A stretch of DNA of 8,356 bases from Nostoc sp. GT001 (GTDB lineage: Bacteria; Cyanobacteriota; Cyanobacteriia; Cyanobacteriales; Nostocaceae): contig NZ_JAUDRJ010000003.1 of NCBI RefSeq assembly GCF_030382115.1, forward strand, positions 390,191 to 398,546, read 5' to 3'. Below the pieces are notes generated by a model. It was not told the origin of the DNA, ran no database searches, and was given only the letters and a program-made list of their open reading frames with translations. Positions within the stretch are counted from its first letter, which is position 1; every line of letters begins with the position of its first letter. This document shows positions 1-6,618 of the stretch, one piece after another. A program made the translations under genes and the position numbers.

Positions 1-587
1 ATCTCTTGTTGTCTTAATCAAAAATATGGTACATAAAATATAAACTTTATGTAAAGTCGGTAAAACAGATATTTTTTTGGAGATAATCAAGTCAAAGTTC
101 CAGAGACTAGTTGAATAAAAAGAACTAGCCTTGTACATCTTTTTCCGCTCATCCAAATGGAAACTAGCGTAAAAAGGATTTTTAAAGTTTCGATAAACCT
201 GCGTAAGCATAAGAATAATTTCAGGAATTTAATGATACAGTCCTTTATTATCGACTTTAAACATTAATCAAGATAACGCCAACAACTTTTTATTGTCATA
301 GCTATAAGCTACAGCTTCAGGCTATCAGATAGGTTTGCCTATATAGGTTAATGTGTAATCTCGATGTGCCGAACTTTTTATAAAAATCCATTGTTGATGA
401 AAAATTGCAAACTTTAATAGTGTTCTCAAGCCAATACTGATCGTGTTGCAGCCTTATATACGCTGACATCCTTAATACTTGTAGTTCAGTTTTCTCGAAT
501 GTATGGTGAAATACCTAAGTAATTCAGTATACAGACGTAAATAGATACAAAAATGACAAAAATTGATTTTGTAAAAGGTTATTTTTT
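1..587. other. AT-rich region without a convincing gene
   Basis: I see no recognisable gene here. The sequence is AT-rich and carries short inverted repeats: TACATAAA/TTTATGTA at 30-53, CTAGTT/AACTAG at 107-128, and ATAGG/CCTAT at 329-342. The only small reading frame that caught my eye is on the minus strand at 317-469. It would encode 50 residues beginning MSAYIRLQHDQYWLENT, and the frame stays open for 15 codons upstream of its ATG. AAGG touches that ATG directly, too close to act as a ribosome binding site. I do not recognise the peptide. It may be a fragment of a decayed gene or chance. The last 40 bases form the leader of the transposase-like gene that follows. Confidence 0.5.
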
Positions 588-1043
588 ATGGGATGCCGAT
601 TAAAAGTGTTTCTCACAGAAGAGGAAAAGCTAACTTTAGAAGAGTTGAGAAAAGCTAAAGATGTTCCTCAACGTACTAAGGATCGTGCTCAAGTTTTACT
701 GCTGAATACTCGTGGCTTAAAAAATGAGCAAATTGCAAAAGGCTTGAACTGGGCGATTTCAACAGTGCGTCAAACCCTTCATCGCTGGGAAAAAATGGGT
801 TTAGCAGGTTTATGGGATGCTCCTGGTCGAGGAGGAAAACCCCGATATTCGGAATCGGATTTGGTTTATCTCGAAAATTGTTTAGCTCAAGAGTCAGAGA
901 CTTATAACTCTAAACAATTAGCAAAAAAACTAGCATCTGAACGTCAAGTAAACTTGAGTGCAGATCGACTACGACGGGTACTGAAAAAAAGGGGAAGGAG
1001 GTTTGGAAGCACACGCACACAAACCCAGAAACAGCAAGCATAA
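588..1043 (+). CDS. IS630-type transposase, DNA-binding N-terminal half only
   Basis: The 151-residue product looks like the N-terminal DNA-binding region of IS630/Tc1-mariner-type transposases. A first helix-turn-helix spans about residues 28-74 (RTKDRAQVLLL, then NEQIAKGLNWAISTVRQTLHRW). A basic linker GRGGKPR follows at 80-86, and a second winged-helix-like segment at about 88-138 ends in the Arg/Lys-rich RLRRVLKKRGRR. The DDE catalytic domain, expected next in a protein of about 340 residues, is missing: the frame stops at 1043 and no frame of the following 400 bp restores it. Dropping one T at 1002-1004 changes FGS into WKHTRT, which resembles the usual family continuation, so a frameshift near there is plausible, but that frame also stops soon. 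ATG 588 is preceded by AAAGG nine bases upstream, and an in-frame TGA blocks any longer start. It is probably a transposition-dead remnant or one half of a split transposase. It may still bind DNA. Confidence 0.7.
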   Translation: MGCRLKVFLTEEEKLTLEELRKAKDVPQRTKDRAQVLLLNTRGLKNEQIAKGLNWAISTVRQTLHRWEKMGLAGLWDAPGRGGKPRYSESDLVYLENCLAQESETYNSKQLAKKLASERQVNLSADRLRRVLKKRGRRFGSTRTQTQKQQA

Positions 1044-1072
1044 TTAGCTAATTAAACCATCTTGGACTCAAA

Positions 1073-1264
1073 TCACTCGTTTGTTTTGCGATCGCTAGAT
1101 CGTGGATGACCATCACGATTATCTTCTTGACAAATTTCTGCTTTTTGCAGAGATAGTACTTGTTGTTGCTTTACTTCTGCACGGGCTTAATCGATATCTT
1201 CTTGAAGGGTTTTTGCTTTTTGCAGAGATAGTGCTTGTTGCGCTTCTTTGTGTTATTTGGGCTT
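1073..1264 (-). pseudogene. Decayed 3' end of a coiled-coil repeat gene
   Basis: On the minus strand one frame reads ALSLQKAKTLQEDID, then a TAA at 1187-1189, then ARAEVKQQQVLSLQKAE and further codons to a TGA at 1073-1075. The Lys/Gln/Glu/Ala-rich composition, and LSLQKA recurring every 25 codons, suggest the tail of a coiled-coil protein. A second in-frame TAA lies near 1253, and the two copies differ by one base in length, so the frame shifts between them. There is no start codon or upstream domain. I read it as the broken 3' remnant of a larger gene whose identity I cannot name. Low-complexity sequence on the other strand is the alternative. Confidence 0.4.
1121..1264. repeat. Two-copy direct repeat, 75-bp period
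   Basis: Copy A (about 1121-1188) and copy B (about 1196-1264) both contain ATCTTCTTGA, then GCTTTTTGCAGAGATAGT, then CTTGTTG, and end in GGGCTT. The two cores are offset by exactly 75 bp, which is 25 codons. Copy B has one extra base near its end. The period fits duplication inside a coding sequence on the minus strand. Confidence 0.65.
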
Positions 1265-1287
1265 AACTGAACGGTATTGTCCCATAA

Positions 1288-1388
1288 GGGACTGGCAAAA
1301 AATAAACTATCCCAAATTATTTATAGATTTGTAGGGGCGCAAGCGCCTTGCGCCCCTACGACAGGATATTTTTTTAACTGGAAGTCCC
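1288..1388. mobile_element. MITE-like element, about 101 bp
   Basis: The left end reads GGGACTGGCAAAAAATA. The right end, reverse-complemented, reads GGGACTTCCAGTTAAAAAAA, giving imperfect terminal inverted repeats. A perfect hairpin sits in the middle. The bases TAA flank both ends (1285-1287 and 1389-1391), which would fit a 3-bp target duplication but is short enough to be chance. There is no coding capacity. The structure fits a small non-autonomous inverted-repeat element of the kind common in cyanobacterial intergenic DNA. I cannot assign a parent transposase. The IS630-type fragment upstream is a neighbour, not a shown partner. Confidence 0.5.
1331..1359. repeat. Perfect palindrome, 13-bp stem and 3-base loop
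   Basis: GTAGGGGCGCAAG is followed by CGC and then its exact reverse complement. This GC-rich hairpin stands out in AT-rich surroundings. It resembles the interspersed GTAGGGGCGC-type palindromes seen in many cyanobacterial genomes. It lies inside the putative MITE. Read on the plus strand it is followed by a T-rich stretch (1369-1375) and might also act as a weak terminator. Confidence 0.75.
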
Positions 1389-1389
1389 T

Positions 1390-1430
1390 AAAACAAAGTC
1401 CACTTACACATCACAGTGTCAAGTGGACTT
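1390..1430 (-). terminator. Rho-independent terminator of ssrA
   Basis: Thirteen bases past the mature tmRNA end, the minus strand reads AAGTCCACTT, a 15-base centre, then AAGTGGACTT: a 10-bp perfect stem. Inside it ACAC/GTGT can extend the pairing past a bulged G. The hairpin is followed by TGTTTTA. The position directly after ssrA and the U-rich tail support a terminator. Confidence 0.75.
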
Positions 1431-1442
1431 GTTAACTTTTAG

Positions 1443-1829
1443 TGGATCCGAGCAGAGTCGAACTGCTGTCCAAATTGGGTATTAACCCCCCGCTCATTCA
1501 CAGGTTTAGCCTTTCTAATCCTCAAGGCGGGAATCGTTCATTATCCCGAACGTAGGATGCTCTGATTTGATCTTAGCCAGCAAGCCAACCAGAGAACGCT
1601 TGCTAGAGCATCCGTTGGGGGTTGGTCTTCAGTCCTTAACGGAGTCAAACCGAAGACGCTCGAACCTATAAGAGGTGTTTAGGCAGCTACTAGAGCATCC
1701 TTACGAGCAAAGTTAACGATGTTATTCGCATTTACTTTTTGTTTGAGCCTTTGATTTGCGAGAGGAGACTCACTCTCGACCTGAATCACAGAGCAGCGTT
1801 CGCCAACCTGTCGAAACCGTGACGGACCC
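1443..1829 (-). ncRNA. ssrA: Transfer-messenger RNA (tmRNA)
   Basis: tmRNA rescues stalled ribosomes in trans-translation: charged with alanine, it enters the empty A site and its short frame adds a degradation tag. The ends form a tRNA-like acceptor stem, 5' GGGTCCG (1829-1823) with CGGATCC (1450-1444), including one G-U pair. The discriminator A is at 1443. CCA is not encoded; CTA follows instead, so CCA must be added after transcription. The T arm AGCAG-TTCGACT-CTGCT and the 5' CACGGTTTCGACAGG block are typical. The tag frame lies at 1679-1729. At 387 nt before CCA addition it is a normal one-piece tmRNA, not the permuted two-piece form of some picocyanobacteria. It sits downstream of and co-directional with the atp operon but has its own promoter and terminator. 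Confidence 0.96.
1679..1729 (-). other. ssrA: tmRNA tag reading frame
   Basis: Sixteen codons starting at the resume codon GCG encode ANNIVNFARKDALVAA, followed by TAA. The hydrophobic LVAA tail is the usual degron recognised by ClpXP-type proteases. The bases before the resume codon, AAAAAGTAAAT, are A-rich. From memory the sequence matches or nearly matches tags of Nostoc-type cyanobacteria. Confidence 0.9.
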
Positions 1830-1839
1830 ATGCGCTTCA

Positions 1840-1877
1840 TACTTCAATTATAATACGCAATTCTTGAAATGTGTTAA
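1840..1877 (-). promoter_or_regulatory. Predicted ssrA promoter
   Basis: The minus strand carries a perfect TATAAT at 1852-1847, which puts the start of transcription near 1840, about ten bases before the mature 5' end. That leaves a short leader for RNase P to remove. The -35 region is unclear: TTAACA at 1877-1872 sits 19 bp away, longer than ideal. The -10 assignment is firm by sequence; the rest is inference. Confidence 0.6.
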
Positions 1878-1904
1878 TAGACATAATTAAAAGTCCCCAA
1901 TACT

Positions 1905-1948
1905 AAAATAGCCAATTGCTAATCTTAAGATAATTAGCAATTGGCTAT
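1905..1948 (-). terminator. Terminator at the end of the atp operon
   Basis: A 16-bp perfect stem, ATAGCCAATTGCTAAT at 1908-1923 with its complement at 1933-1948, encloses a 9-base loop 39 bp past the gamma stop codon. On the minus strand it is followed by TTTT and then AGTATT. The stem is AT-rich and the U-run short, so termination may be partial. It separates the operon from the ssrA promoter. Confidence 0.7.
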
Positions 1949-1986
1949 ATATTACAACGCACTACAAATAAATAATTAGCTATACC

Positions 1987-2934
1987 CTAAGTTAGTGCTT
2001 CAGCACCGCCCACAACTTCAAGGAGTTCTTGAGTAATTGCAGCTTGTCGAGCTTTGTTGTAAGACAGGGTGAGGGTATTAATTAGTTCACCAGCATTTTC
2101 ACTGGCATTACTCATGGCTGTCATCCGCGCTGCTAGTTCACTAGCTGCCGATTCTTGTAGCGCCCGCAATAGCTGATTACTCAGATACAGGGGCAATAAA
2201 GAATCGAGAATTTGCACGGGATCTTGCTCGAAAATCATGTCAGGAGCCAATGGGCGGACTTCCTTAGTCACTTTCTCGCGTTCGACTTCAAATTTACCAC
2301 CACGGGTTGTCAAGCGGAAGATTTCATCATCGCCTGCTTCTAGACCTTGGGGATCGAGGGGCAGTAAGGTTTGGATCACAGGACGGGAGCTAACCAAGGA
2401 AAGGAATCTGGTATAGATCAATTCGATGCGGTCAACTTCTTCCGAAAGGAACAAGGAAAGTAGTTGGTCAGCAATCTGATTGGCTTCCGCTGCGGTGGGG
2501 ATTTGTTCTAAGCCGCTGTAGGTGGCATCAATTGGCTGATTGCGGCGTTGAAAGTACTGTGTAGCTTTACGCCCGACAATCACAAATTGATAGTCTAAAC
2601 CTTCTGCCTGGATTTCTTTGGCGCGGTTTTCTGCACGACGGATAACGTTATTATTGTAGCCGCCGCATAGACCGCGATCGCCTGAAATAACCAACAACCC
2701 GACTGACTTAACTTGGCGTTTTTTCAGTAGTGGTAGGTTTGCTTCTTCAAACCGCAAACGGCTTTGCAAACCATACAATACTTGTGCCAAGCGATCAGCA
2801 AAGGGGCGAGTTGCTAGGACTTGTTCTTGCGCCCGGCGCACTCTAGCCGCAGCTACGAGACGCATGGCTTCTGTGATTTTTTTGGTGTTTTTGACCGACT
2901 GAATGCGATCGCGTATTGCTTTTAAATTGGCCAT
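1987..2934 (-). CDS. atpG: ATP synthase gamma subunit (rotor shaft)
   Basis: Gamma (also called atpC in the cyanobacterial and chloroplast scheme) is the central shaft of F1. It couples c-ring rotation to catalysis in the alpha3beta3 head. The 315 residues start with the family N-terminus [44 protein letters not shown] is at about 84-95, and the C-terminal helix holds [12 protein letters not shown] and [21 protein letters not shown]. About 30 extra residues around 198-230 ([24 protein letters not shown]) are the insertion typical of cyanobacteria and chloroplasts. It lacks the cysteine pair that gives plant chloroplasts thiol control; Cys90 is the only cysteine. It is the last gene of the operon. 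The ATG at 2934 has no strong ribosome binding site (CTCAAGAATATG). The heptamer repeat begins eight bases upstream. Confidence 0.98.
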   Translation of the reverse strand: MANLKAIRDRIQSVKNTKKITEAMRLVAAARVRRAQEQVLATRPFADRLAQVLYGLQSRLRFEEANLPLLKKRQVKSVGLLVISGDRGLCGGYNNNVIRRAENRAKEIQAEGLDYQFVIVGRKATQYFQRRNQPIDATYSGLEQIPTAAEANQIADQLLSLFLSEEVDRIELIYTRFLSLVSSRPVIQTLLPLDPQGLEAGDDEIFRLTTRGGKFEVEREKVTKEVRPLAPDMIFEQDPVQILDSLLPLYLSNQLLRALQESAASELAARMTAMSNASENAGELINTLTLSYNKARQAAITQELLEVVGGAEALT

Positions 2935-2942
2935 ATTCTTGA

Positions 2943-3025
2943 GTTAGGAGTTAGGAGTTAGGAGTTAGGAGTTAAGAGCTAGGAGTATTTCATTAACTTT
3001 TAACTCTTAACTCTTCACTCCTCAC
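2943..3025. repeat. Inverted heptamer repeat (STRR) between alpha and gamma
   Basis: On the plus strand four exact GTTAGGA units are followed by GTTAAGA and GCTAGGA (2943-2984). After a short centre come degenerate inverted units ATTAAC, TTTTAAC, TCTTAAC, TCTTCAC and TCCTCAC (2992-3025). In the transcript the arms can pair into an imperfect hairpin filling nearly the whole 96-bp spacer. Heptamer repeats of this kind are described as STRRs in heterocystous cyanobacteria. Confidence 0.85.
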
Positions 3026-3030
3026 TTTAA

Positions 3031-4551
3031 TTACGCTGTAGCTTTGAAGGTCTTCTTGTATTCGGTCAGCGCTTCCTTCAAAGCAGCTTCTTCGGCATCA
3101 CCTAGTGCTTTCGATGCTTGTACTCCTTGAGCATACTGGGTCTTGCCAGTCTTTAAGTACTCACGTAGACCAGCAGTGAAGGTGGTTACTTGAGTTACAG
3201 GTACATCATCTAAGTAACCATTAATACCAGCGTACAAAATTGCTACTTGCTCGTATACCGAGAGTGGGGAATTTTGTGGCTGCTTGAGGAGTTCGCGCAA
3301 CCGTTGACCCCGTGCCAACTGGTCTTGAGTGGCTTTATCTAAGTCGGAAGCAAATTGAGCGAAGGCTTGTAGGTCGTCAAATTGGGCTAGTTCCAATTTA
3401 ATCTTACTCACAACTTTTTTCATTGCCTTGGTTTGAGCGGCAGAACCCACACGGGATACTGAAATACCGGGGTTTACAGCGGGACGGATACCAGCGTTAA
3501 ACAAGTCAGAAGACAGGAATATCTGACCATCGGTAATAGAAATTACGTTGGTGGGGATATATGCTGAAACGTCACCAGCTTGGGTTTCGATAATTGGTAG
3601 GGCGGTCATACTGCCTTTACCTAATTCGTCACTCAGTTTTGCTGCTCTTTCTAACAAGCGGGAGTGGATGTAGAATACATCACCAGGGTAAGCTTCGCGT
3701 CCGGGTGGGCGACGCAGCAGTAGGGACATTTGGCGATAAGCTTGGGCTTGCTTGGAAAGGTCATCATAAATTACCAGGGTAGCTTTGCCTTTGTACATGA
3801 AGTACTCAGCAATAGTCGCACCTGTGTAAGGAGCTAGGTATTGTAGGGTTGCAGGTTCACTGGCACTAGCGGCGACGACGATGGTGTAATCCATTGCGCC
3901 TTTTTCTTGCAATGTTTGTACCACGTTAGCAACTGTGGAAGCCTTTTGACCGATCGCTACGTAGACACAAATTACATCTTCTTCCTTTTGGTTGATGATG
4001 GTGTCGATCGCGATCGCAGTTTTACCGGTTTGGCGATCGCCAATAATCAATTCCCGTTGACCACGACCGATGGGAATCATTGAGTCAATAGCTGTGATAC
4101 CCGTTTGCATGGGTTCGTGTACAGACCGAGGAGCAATGATACCGGGTGCTGGAGATTCAATCAAACGGCTTTCGGAGGATTTGATGTCTCCCTTCCCATC
4201 GATGGGGCGACCCAAGGCGTCTACAACTCGGCCAATTAAGGCTTCTCCTACTGGGATCTGGGCAATTCTACCAGTAGCAGTTACAGAACTACCTTCTTGA
4301 ATTTCTAGCCCTTCACCCATCAGCACCGCGCCCACGTTATCTTCTTCTAAGTTTTGGGCGATGCCAATTGTGCCATCTTCAAATTCCAAAAGTTCCCCAG
4401 ACATAGCCTTTTCCAGACCATAAATCCGGGCAATACCGTCACCAACTTGGAGAACAGTACCAACGTTAGCAACTTTGACCTCTTGATCGTATTGCTCGAT
4501 TTGTTGTTGGATAATGCTGCTAATTTCGTCAGGTCTAATTGATATGCTCAT
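3031..4551 (-). CDS. atpA: ATP synthase alpha subunit
   Basis: Alpha forms the alpha3beta3 hexamer of F1 with beta and contributes to the catalytic sites at the interfaces. The 506 residues match the usual family length. The Walker A motif GDRQTGKT is at 171-178 and the Walker B region [10 protein letters not shown] at 256-265. The family signature [10 protein letters not shown] is at 358-367 region, followed by the arginine finger R367 in [10 protein letters not shown]. The N-terminal beta-barrel domain (about 25-92) holds [17 protein letters not shown]. The C-terminal helical domain starts near 380. The ATG at 4551 gives the standard N-terminus [14 protein letters not shown]; only a weak AAAGAT-like site precedes it. 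It is separated from delta by 190 bp and from gamma by 96 bp, both filled with heptamer repeats. Two HIP1 octamers flank its P-loop codons. Confidence 0.99.
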   Translation of the reverse strand: MSISIRPDEISSIIQQQIEQYDQEVKVANVGTVLQVGDGIARIYGLEKAMSGELLEFEDGTIGIAQNLEEDNVGAVLMGEGLEIQEGSSVTATGRIAQIPVGEALIGRVVDALGRPIDGKGDIKSSESRLIESPAPGIIAPRSVHEPMQTGITAIDSMIPIGRGQRELIIGDRQTGKTAIAIDTIINQKEEDVICVYVAIGQKASTVANVVQTLQEKGAMDYTIVVAASASEPATLQYLAPYTGATIAEYFMYKGKATLVIYDDLSKQAQAYRQMSLLLRRPPGREAYPGDVFYIHSRLLERAAKLSDELGKGSMTALPIIETQAGDVSAYIPTNVISITDGQIFLSSDLFNAGIRPAVNPGISVSRVGSAAQTKAMKKVVSKIKLELAQFDDLQAFAQFASDLDKATQDQLARGQRLRELLKQPQNSPLSVYEQVAILYAGINGYLDDVPVTQVTTFTAGLREYLKTGKTQYAQGVQASKALGDAEEAALKEALTEYKKTFKATA

Positions 4552-4591
4552 GTGTCTATCTTTTTTGCTTTCGAGACGGAAAAATTCAAGA

Positions 4592-4738
4592 GTTAGGAGT
4601 TAACAGTTAGGAGTGATGAGTTAAGAGTGATGAGTTAAAAATGCAAAAATGACAAGTTAAAAGTCAAAATAAATTACTATTTACTTAACTCCTAACTTCT
4701 AACTTCTAACTTCTAACTCCTAACTCCTAACTCCTAAC
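4592..4738. repeat. Inverted heptamer repeat (STRR) between delta and alpha
   Basis: The plus-strand left arm has seven heptads (4592-4640): GTTAGGA, GTTAACA, GTTAGGA, GTGATGA, GTTAAGA, GTGATGA, GTTAAAA. About 50 bp later, seven cleaner inverted heptads run through 4690-4738: one TCCTAAC, three TTCTAAC, three TCCTAAC. In the mRNA the delta-proximal arm is the GTTAGGA strand and the arms can pair into a long imperfect hairpin with an AT-rich loop. The array reaches the delta stop codon. Confidence 0.88.
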
Positions 4739-4741
4739 TTT

Positions 4742-5296
4742 CTAACCACTGGTTAAGCGCAATGAAAGGCGGCGCAACTGACCCCGGATACTAGCGTCAA
4801 TTACCTGTGAACCTACTTTAATGATCACACCACCAATTAACTCGCTGTCTACCCTGGTTTCTAGTTCTACCTGGCGAGCATTGGAGATGGCGATGACCTT
4901 TTGGATGATTGCCTGCTGTTGAGCTTCTGTGAGGGGAACGGCTGAAATTACTTCCGCTAATACGGTTTGATTCAGCTGCCGCAACAGCGCCAGATATTGT
5001 TGAAAAATATCTTCCAAGAATGCAATGCGCCGTTTATCTACCAATATCAGCAAAAAATTGCGTAAGTAGGGATTAGCGCCTTCACCGAGTATTTGTTTGA
5101 TGAGAGCTTTTTTGTTCTCAGACTGAATAAACGGGTTGCTGAAGAAGTTGTGTAGCTGTTTGTCTGCCCTGAGCAGTCCCAGGAAAGTACGCGCATCTTC
5201 CCCGAACTCTTCAGTCAAGTTTTTCGATTGCGCTATTGACAAAAGTGCCTGTGCGTAGGGTTGGGCTACTTCGGCTGACGCTACCTGACTTGTCAT
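4742..5296 (-). CDS. atpH: ATP synthase delta subunit
   Basis: Delta (atpD in the cyanobacterial scheme, OSCP in mitochondria) sits on top of F1 and ties the alpha3beta3 head to the b/b' stalk. The 184 residues have the helical N-terminal domain ([13 protein letters not shown] near 11-23, FFSNPFI near 51-57) and the C-terminal signature [25 protein letters not shown] near 153-177. The start is well set: ATG overlaps the b stop codon as ATGA (5293-5296) and GGGAGG lies six bases upstream, so translation is probably coupled to b. That suits two proteins that bind each other in a fixed ratio. The TAG stop lies at the edge of the heptamer array. Confidence 0.97.
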   Translation of the reverse strand: MTSQVASAEVAQPYAQALLSIAQSKNLTEEFGEDARTFLGLLRADKQLHNFFSNPFIQSENKKALIKQILGEGANPYLRNFLLILVDKRRIAFLEDIFQQYLALLRQLNQTVLAEVISAVPLTEAQQQAIIQKVIAISNARQVELETRVDSELIGGVIIKVGSQVIDASIRGQLRRLSLRLTSG

Positions 5297-5865
5297 ACGT
5301 TGCCTCCCAGTTGTGCGATGCTGCGGTCAATTAAACTTTGTTGAGCATCGTCGGCAATCCCGCTTTTGAGTTGCGATTCGACTTTCTGCAATGCTAGTGT
5401 AGCTACCCGTTGCCGCAGTTGAGCGATCGCTCGATCGGTTTCAGTGTTTAAATCTGCTGCTGCTGTTTGTTTCAAGCGTTCTACGTCTTGCACTGCCTTC
5501 GCTAACAAGGCTTCTTTGGTCTTTTGAGCGTTTTCTGTGGCAGATTGACGGATGCGTTCTGCCTCTGCCTGAGATTGCTTCAATTGCTCTTGCGCTTTTG
5601 AAAGGGCAGTCTTTGCCTCTTTTAAGCGCCCTTCTGCTTCCTGAATTGCGGTGGCAATATTGGATTGTCGCTCGTTCAGGATATTGCTTAAAACTTTACG
5701 TCCGAAGTAGAATAGTATGCCAATCAGAATCGCTAGATTAATCAGATTGGTTTCAAAAATGTCTAGGTTTAGACCGAAACCACCTTCTGCTGCGCCTTCT
5801 GCCAATTCAGAGTGAACAGCGTTCGCTTCTGCGGCAAGTAATAAGAATGTCCCCATGATACCCAT
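5293..5865 (-). CDS. atpF: ATP synthase b subunit (peripheral stalk)
   Basis: Subunit b forms the peripheral stalk with b', holding F1 still against rotor torque. The 190 residues show one membrane helix at about 40-57 ([20 protein letters not shown]). A long charged coiled coil rich in Glu/Lys/Ala/Gln follows (about 62-175), with the delta-binding tail at the end. The hydrophobic [13 protein letters not shown] at the N-terminus is shared with cyanobacterial and chloroplast b; the chloroplast form is processed there. Two starts are possible, Met1 at 5865 and Met4 at 5856. Neither has a clear ribosome binding site, so the exact N-terminus is open. It overlaps delta by four bases and lies 189 bp after b', across a hairpin-rich spacer. 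Confidence 0.96.
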   Translation of the reverse strand: MGIMGTFLLLAAEANAVHSELAEGAAEGGFGLNLDIFETNLINLAILIGILFYFGRKVLSNILNERQSNIATAIQEAEGRLKEAKTALSKAQEQLKQSQAEAERIRQSATENAQKTKEALLAKAVQDVERLKQTAAADLNTETDRAIAQLRQRVATLALQKVESQLKSGIADDAQQSLIDRSIAQLGGNV

Positions 5866-5900
5866 TTACAAGTGCGCTGCTCGCTGCTAATACGTTGTAT

Positions 5901-5968
5901 TTTCCCTGAAGGAAATTTAAGTATCTTTTCCCCGTAAGGAAATTAAGTATCTTTCCCCAGAAGGGAAA
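5901..5968. repeat. Three tandem small hairpins in the b'/b spacer
   Basis: The motif TTTCC, a 5-6 base loop, GGAAA occurs at 5901-5915, 5927-5942 and 5952-5968 (the last with one more C-G pair). A TTAAGTATC linker separates them, giving a 25-26 bp period. The conserved stems and differing loops suggest selection for, or spread of, the hairpin. I know of no named family with this exact motif. Confidence 0.7.
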
Positions 5969-6064
5969 AAGTGCCTTTTTTTGACACTTAAATTTTGCGC
6001 TCTGGACTAGGGGCCAGTTAGCGCGTATGCTTTCACAGAACCAGTCTAGTTAGTTTATCTAACT
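5969..6064. other. Further inverted repeats behind the b' gene
   Basis: Three more foldable elements follow. AAGTG/CACTT with an 11-base loop is at 5969-5989. GCGCT-CTGG/CCAG-TT-AGCGC is at 5997-6024, a 9-bp stem with a two-base bulge. AGTTAG/CTAACT at 6048-6064 spans the b' stop codon. Together with the triple hairpin, almost the whole spacer can fold. The T-run at 5976-5982 reads as A in the operon mRNA, so none of these is a classical terminator. Confidence 0.5.
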
Positions 6065-6486
6065 GGAGTTGGTCCTAATAGTTTTTCTAGAATCTGCCTG
6101 CTTAAAGCATCAACTTGTTGCTCTAAGGTGCGAAAAGCTTCCTGCTTTTGTTGTTCTATTTCAACAGCAGCTTGTTCCCGTTGAGTCTGAGCTTCCTTTT
6201 GGGCCTCAGCGATTTTCTCAGCAGTAATTTTCTTAGCTTCGAGTTGAGCTGCTTCTACAGTTGCTTGCGATTGTCTGCGAGCGTCTGCGAGTTGCTGTTC
6301 ATACTCAGTAGCCAAGCGCTCGGCTTTAGCCAAGCTCTCCCGCGCTTCCAGGGTATTCGTTCGGATATAATTATCGCGATCGTCTAGTACCTTGGTCAGT
6401 GGCTTATAGAAAATTGCATTCAACAAAGCTGCTAGTAGCAGGAATTGCAATGCCATGAAGGGCAAGGTAGCATCGAAATCAAACAT
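6055..6486 (-). CDS. atpF2: ATP synthase b' subunit (peripheral stalk)
   Basis: b' (also called atpG in the cyanobacterial scheme) is the divergent second stalk subunit of photosynthetic organisms and pairs with b as a heterodimer. The 143 residues have a short N-terminus [11 protein letters not shown] and one membrane helix at about 8-27 ([23 protein letters not shown]). [15 protein letters not shown] is the usual junction to the stalk. The rest is a coiled coil rich in Ala/Glu/Gln/Lys, ending LLGPTPVR. It is shorter than b at both ends, as usual. The start at 6486 is supported by AGAGGAG four bases upstream, one of the strongest ribosome sites in the window. Confidence 0.96.
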   Translation of the reverse strand: MFDFDATLPFMALQFLLLAALLNAIFYKPLTKVLDDRDNYIRTNTLEARESLAKAERLATEYEQQLADARRQSQATVEAAQLEAKKITAEKIAEAQKEAQTQREQAAVEIEQQKQEAFRTLEQQVDALSRQILEKLLGPTPVR

Positions 6487-6618
6487 TTGTCTCCTCTTTG
6501 GCTGGAGTAGCAGTTTTCGTGGCTAGCAACATCATCCAACCTTTCATATTTTAGAGACCCATAGCCAATAAGGGTCAACTGAACATTAGAACTATTAAGA
6601 TATCCAAAAAGTTCCGAT

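Noticed and set aside
317..469. Fifty-codon minus-strand frame beginning MSAYIRLQHDQYW
   Set aside because: It is too short and unrecognised, and AAGG directly abuts the ATG, so it is not listed as a gene; it is described under the 1-587 region.
984..990. Run of seven A as a programmed frameshift site in the transposase-like gene
   Set aside because: The in-frame arrangement is G-AAA-AAA-AGG, not the standard slippery order, and the shifted frames soon stop without reaching a DDE domain.
3594..4542. Plus-strand open frames at 3594-3782, 4070-4300 and 4354-4542
   Set aside because: They lie wholly antisense inside atpA, have no family resemblance, and follow from its codon use.
4690..4738. 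Regularly spaced short repeats that could suggest a CRISPR array
   Set aside because: The units are 7 bp, contiguous and without spacers, and they sit in an operon spacer with an inverted partner arm. They are heptamer STRRs.
6148..6387. Plus-strand open frame rich in Ser/Leu/Phe
   Set aside because: It is the antisense shadow of the Glu/Lys/Gln-rich coiled coil of b'.
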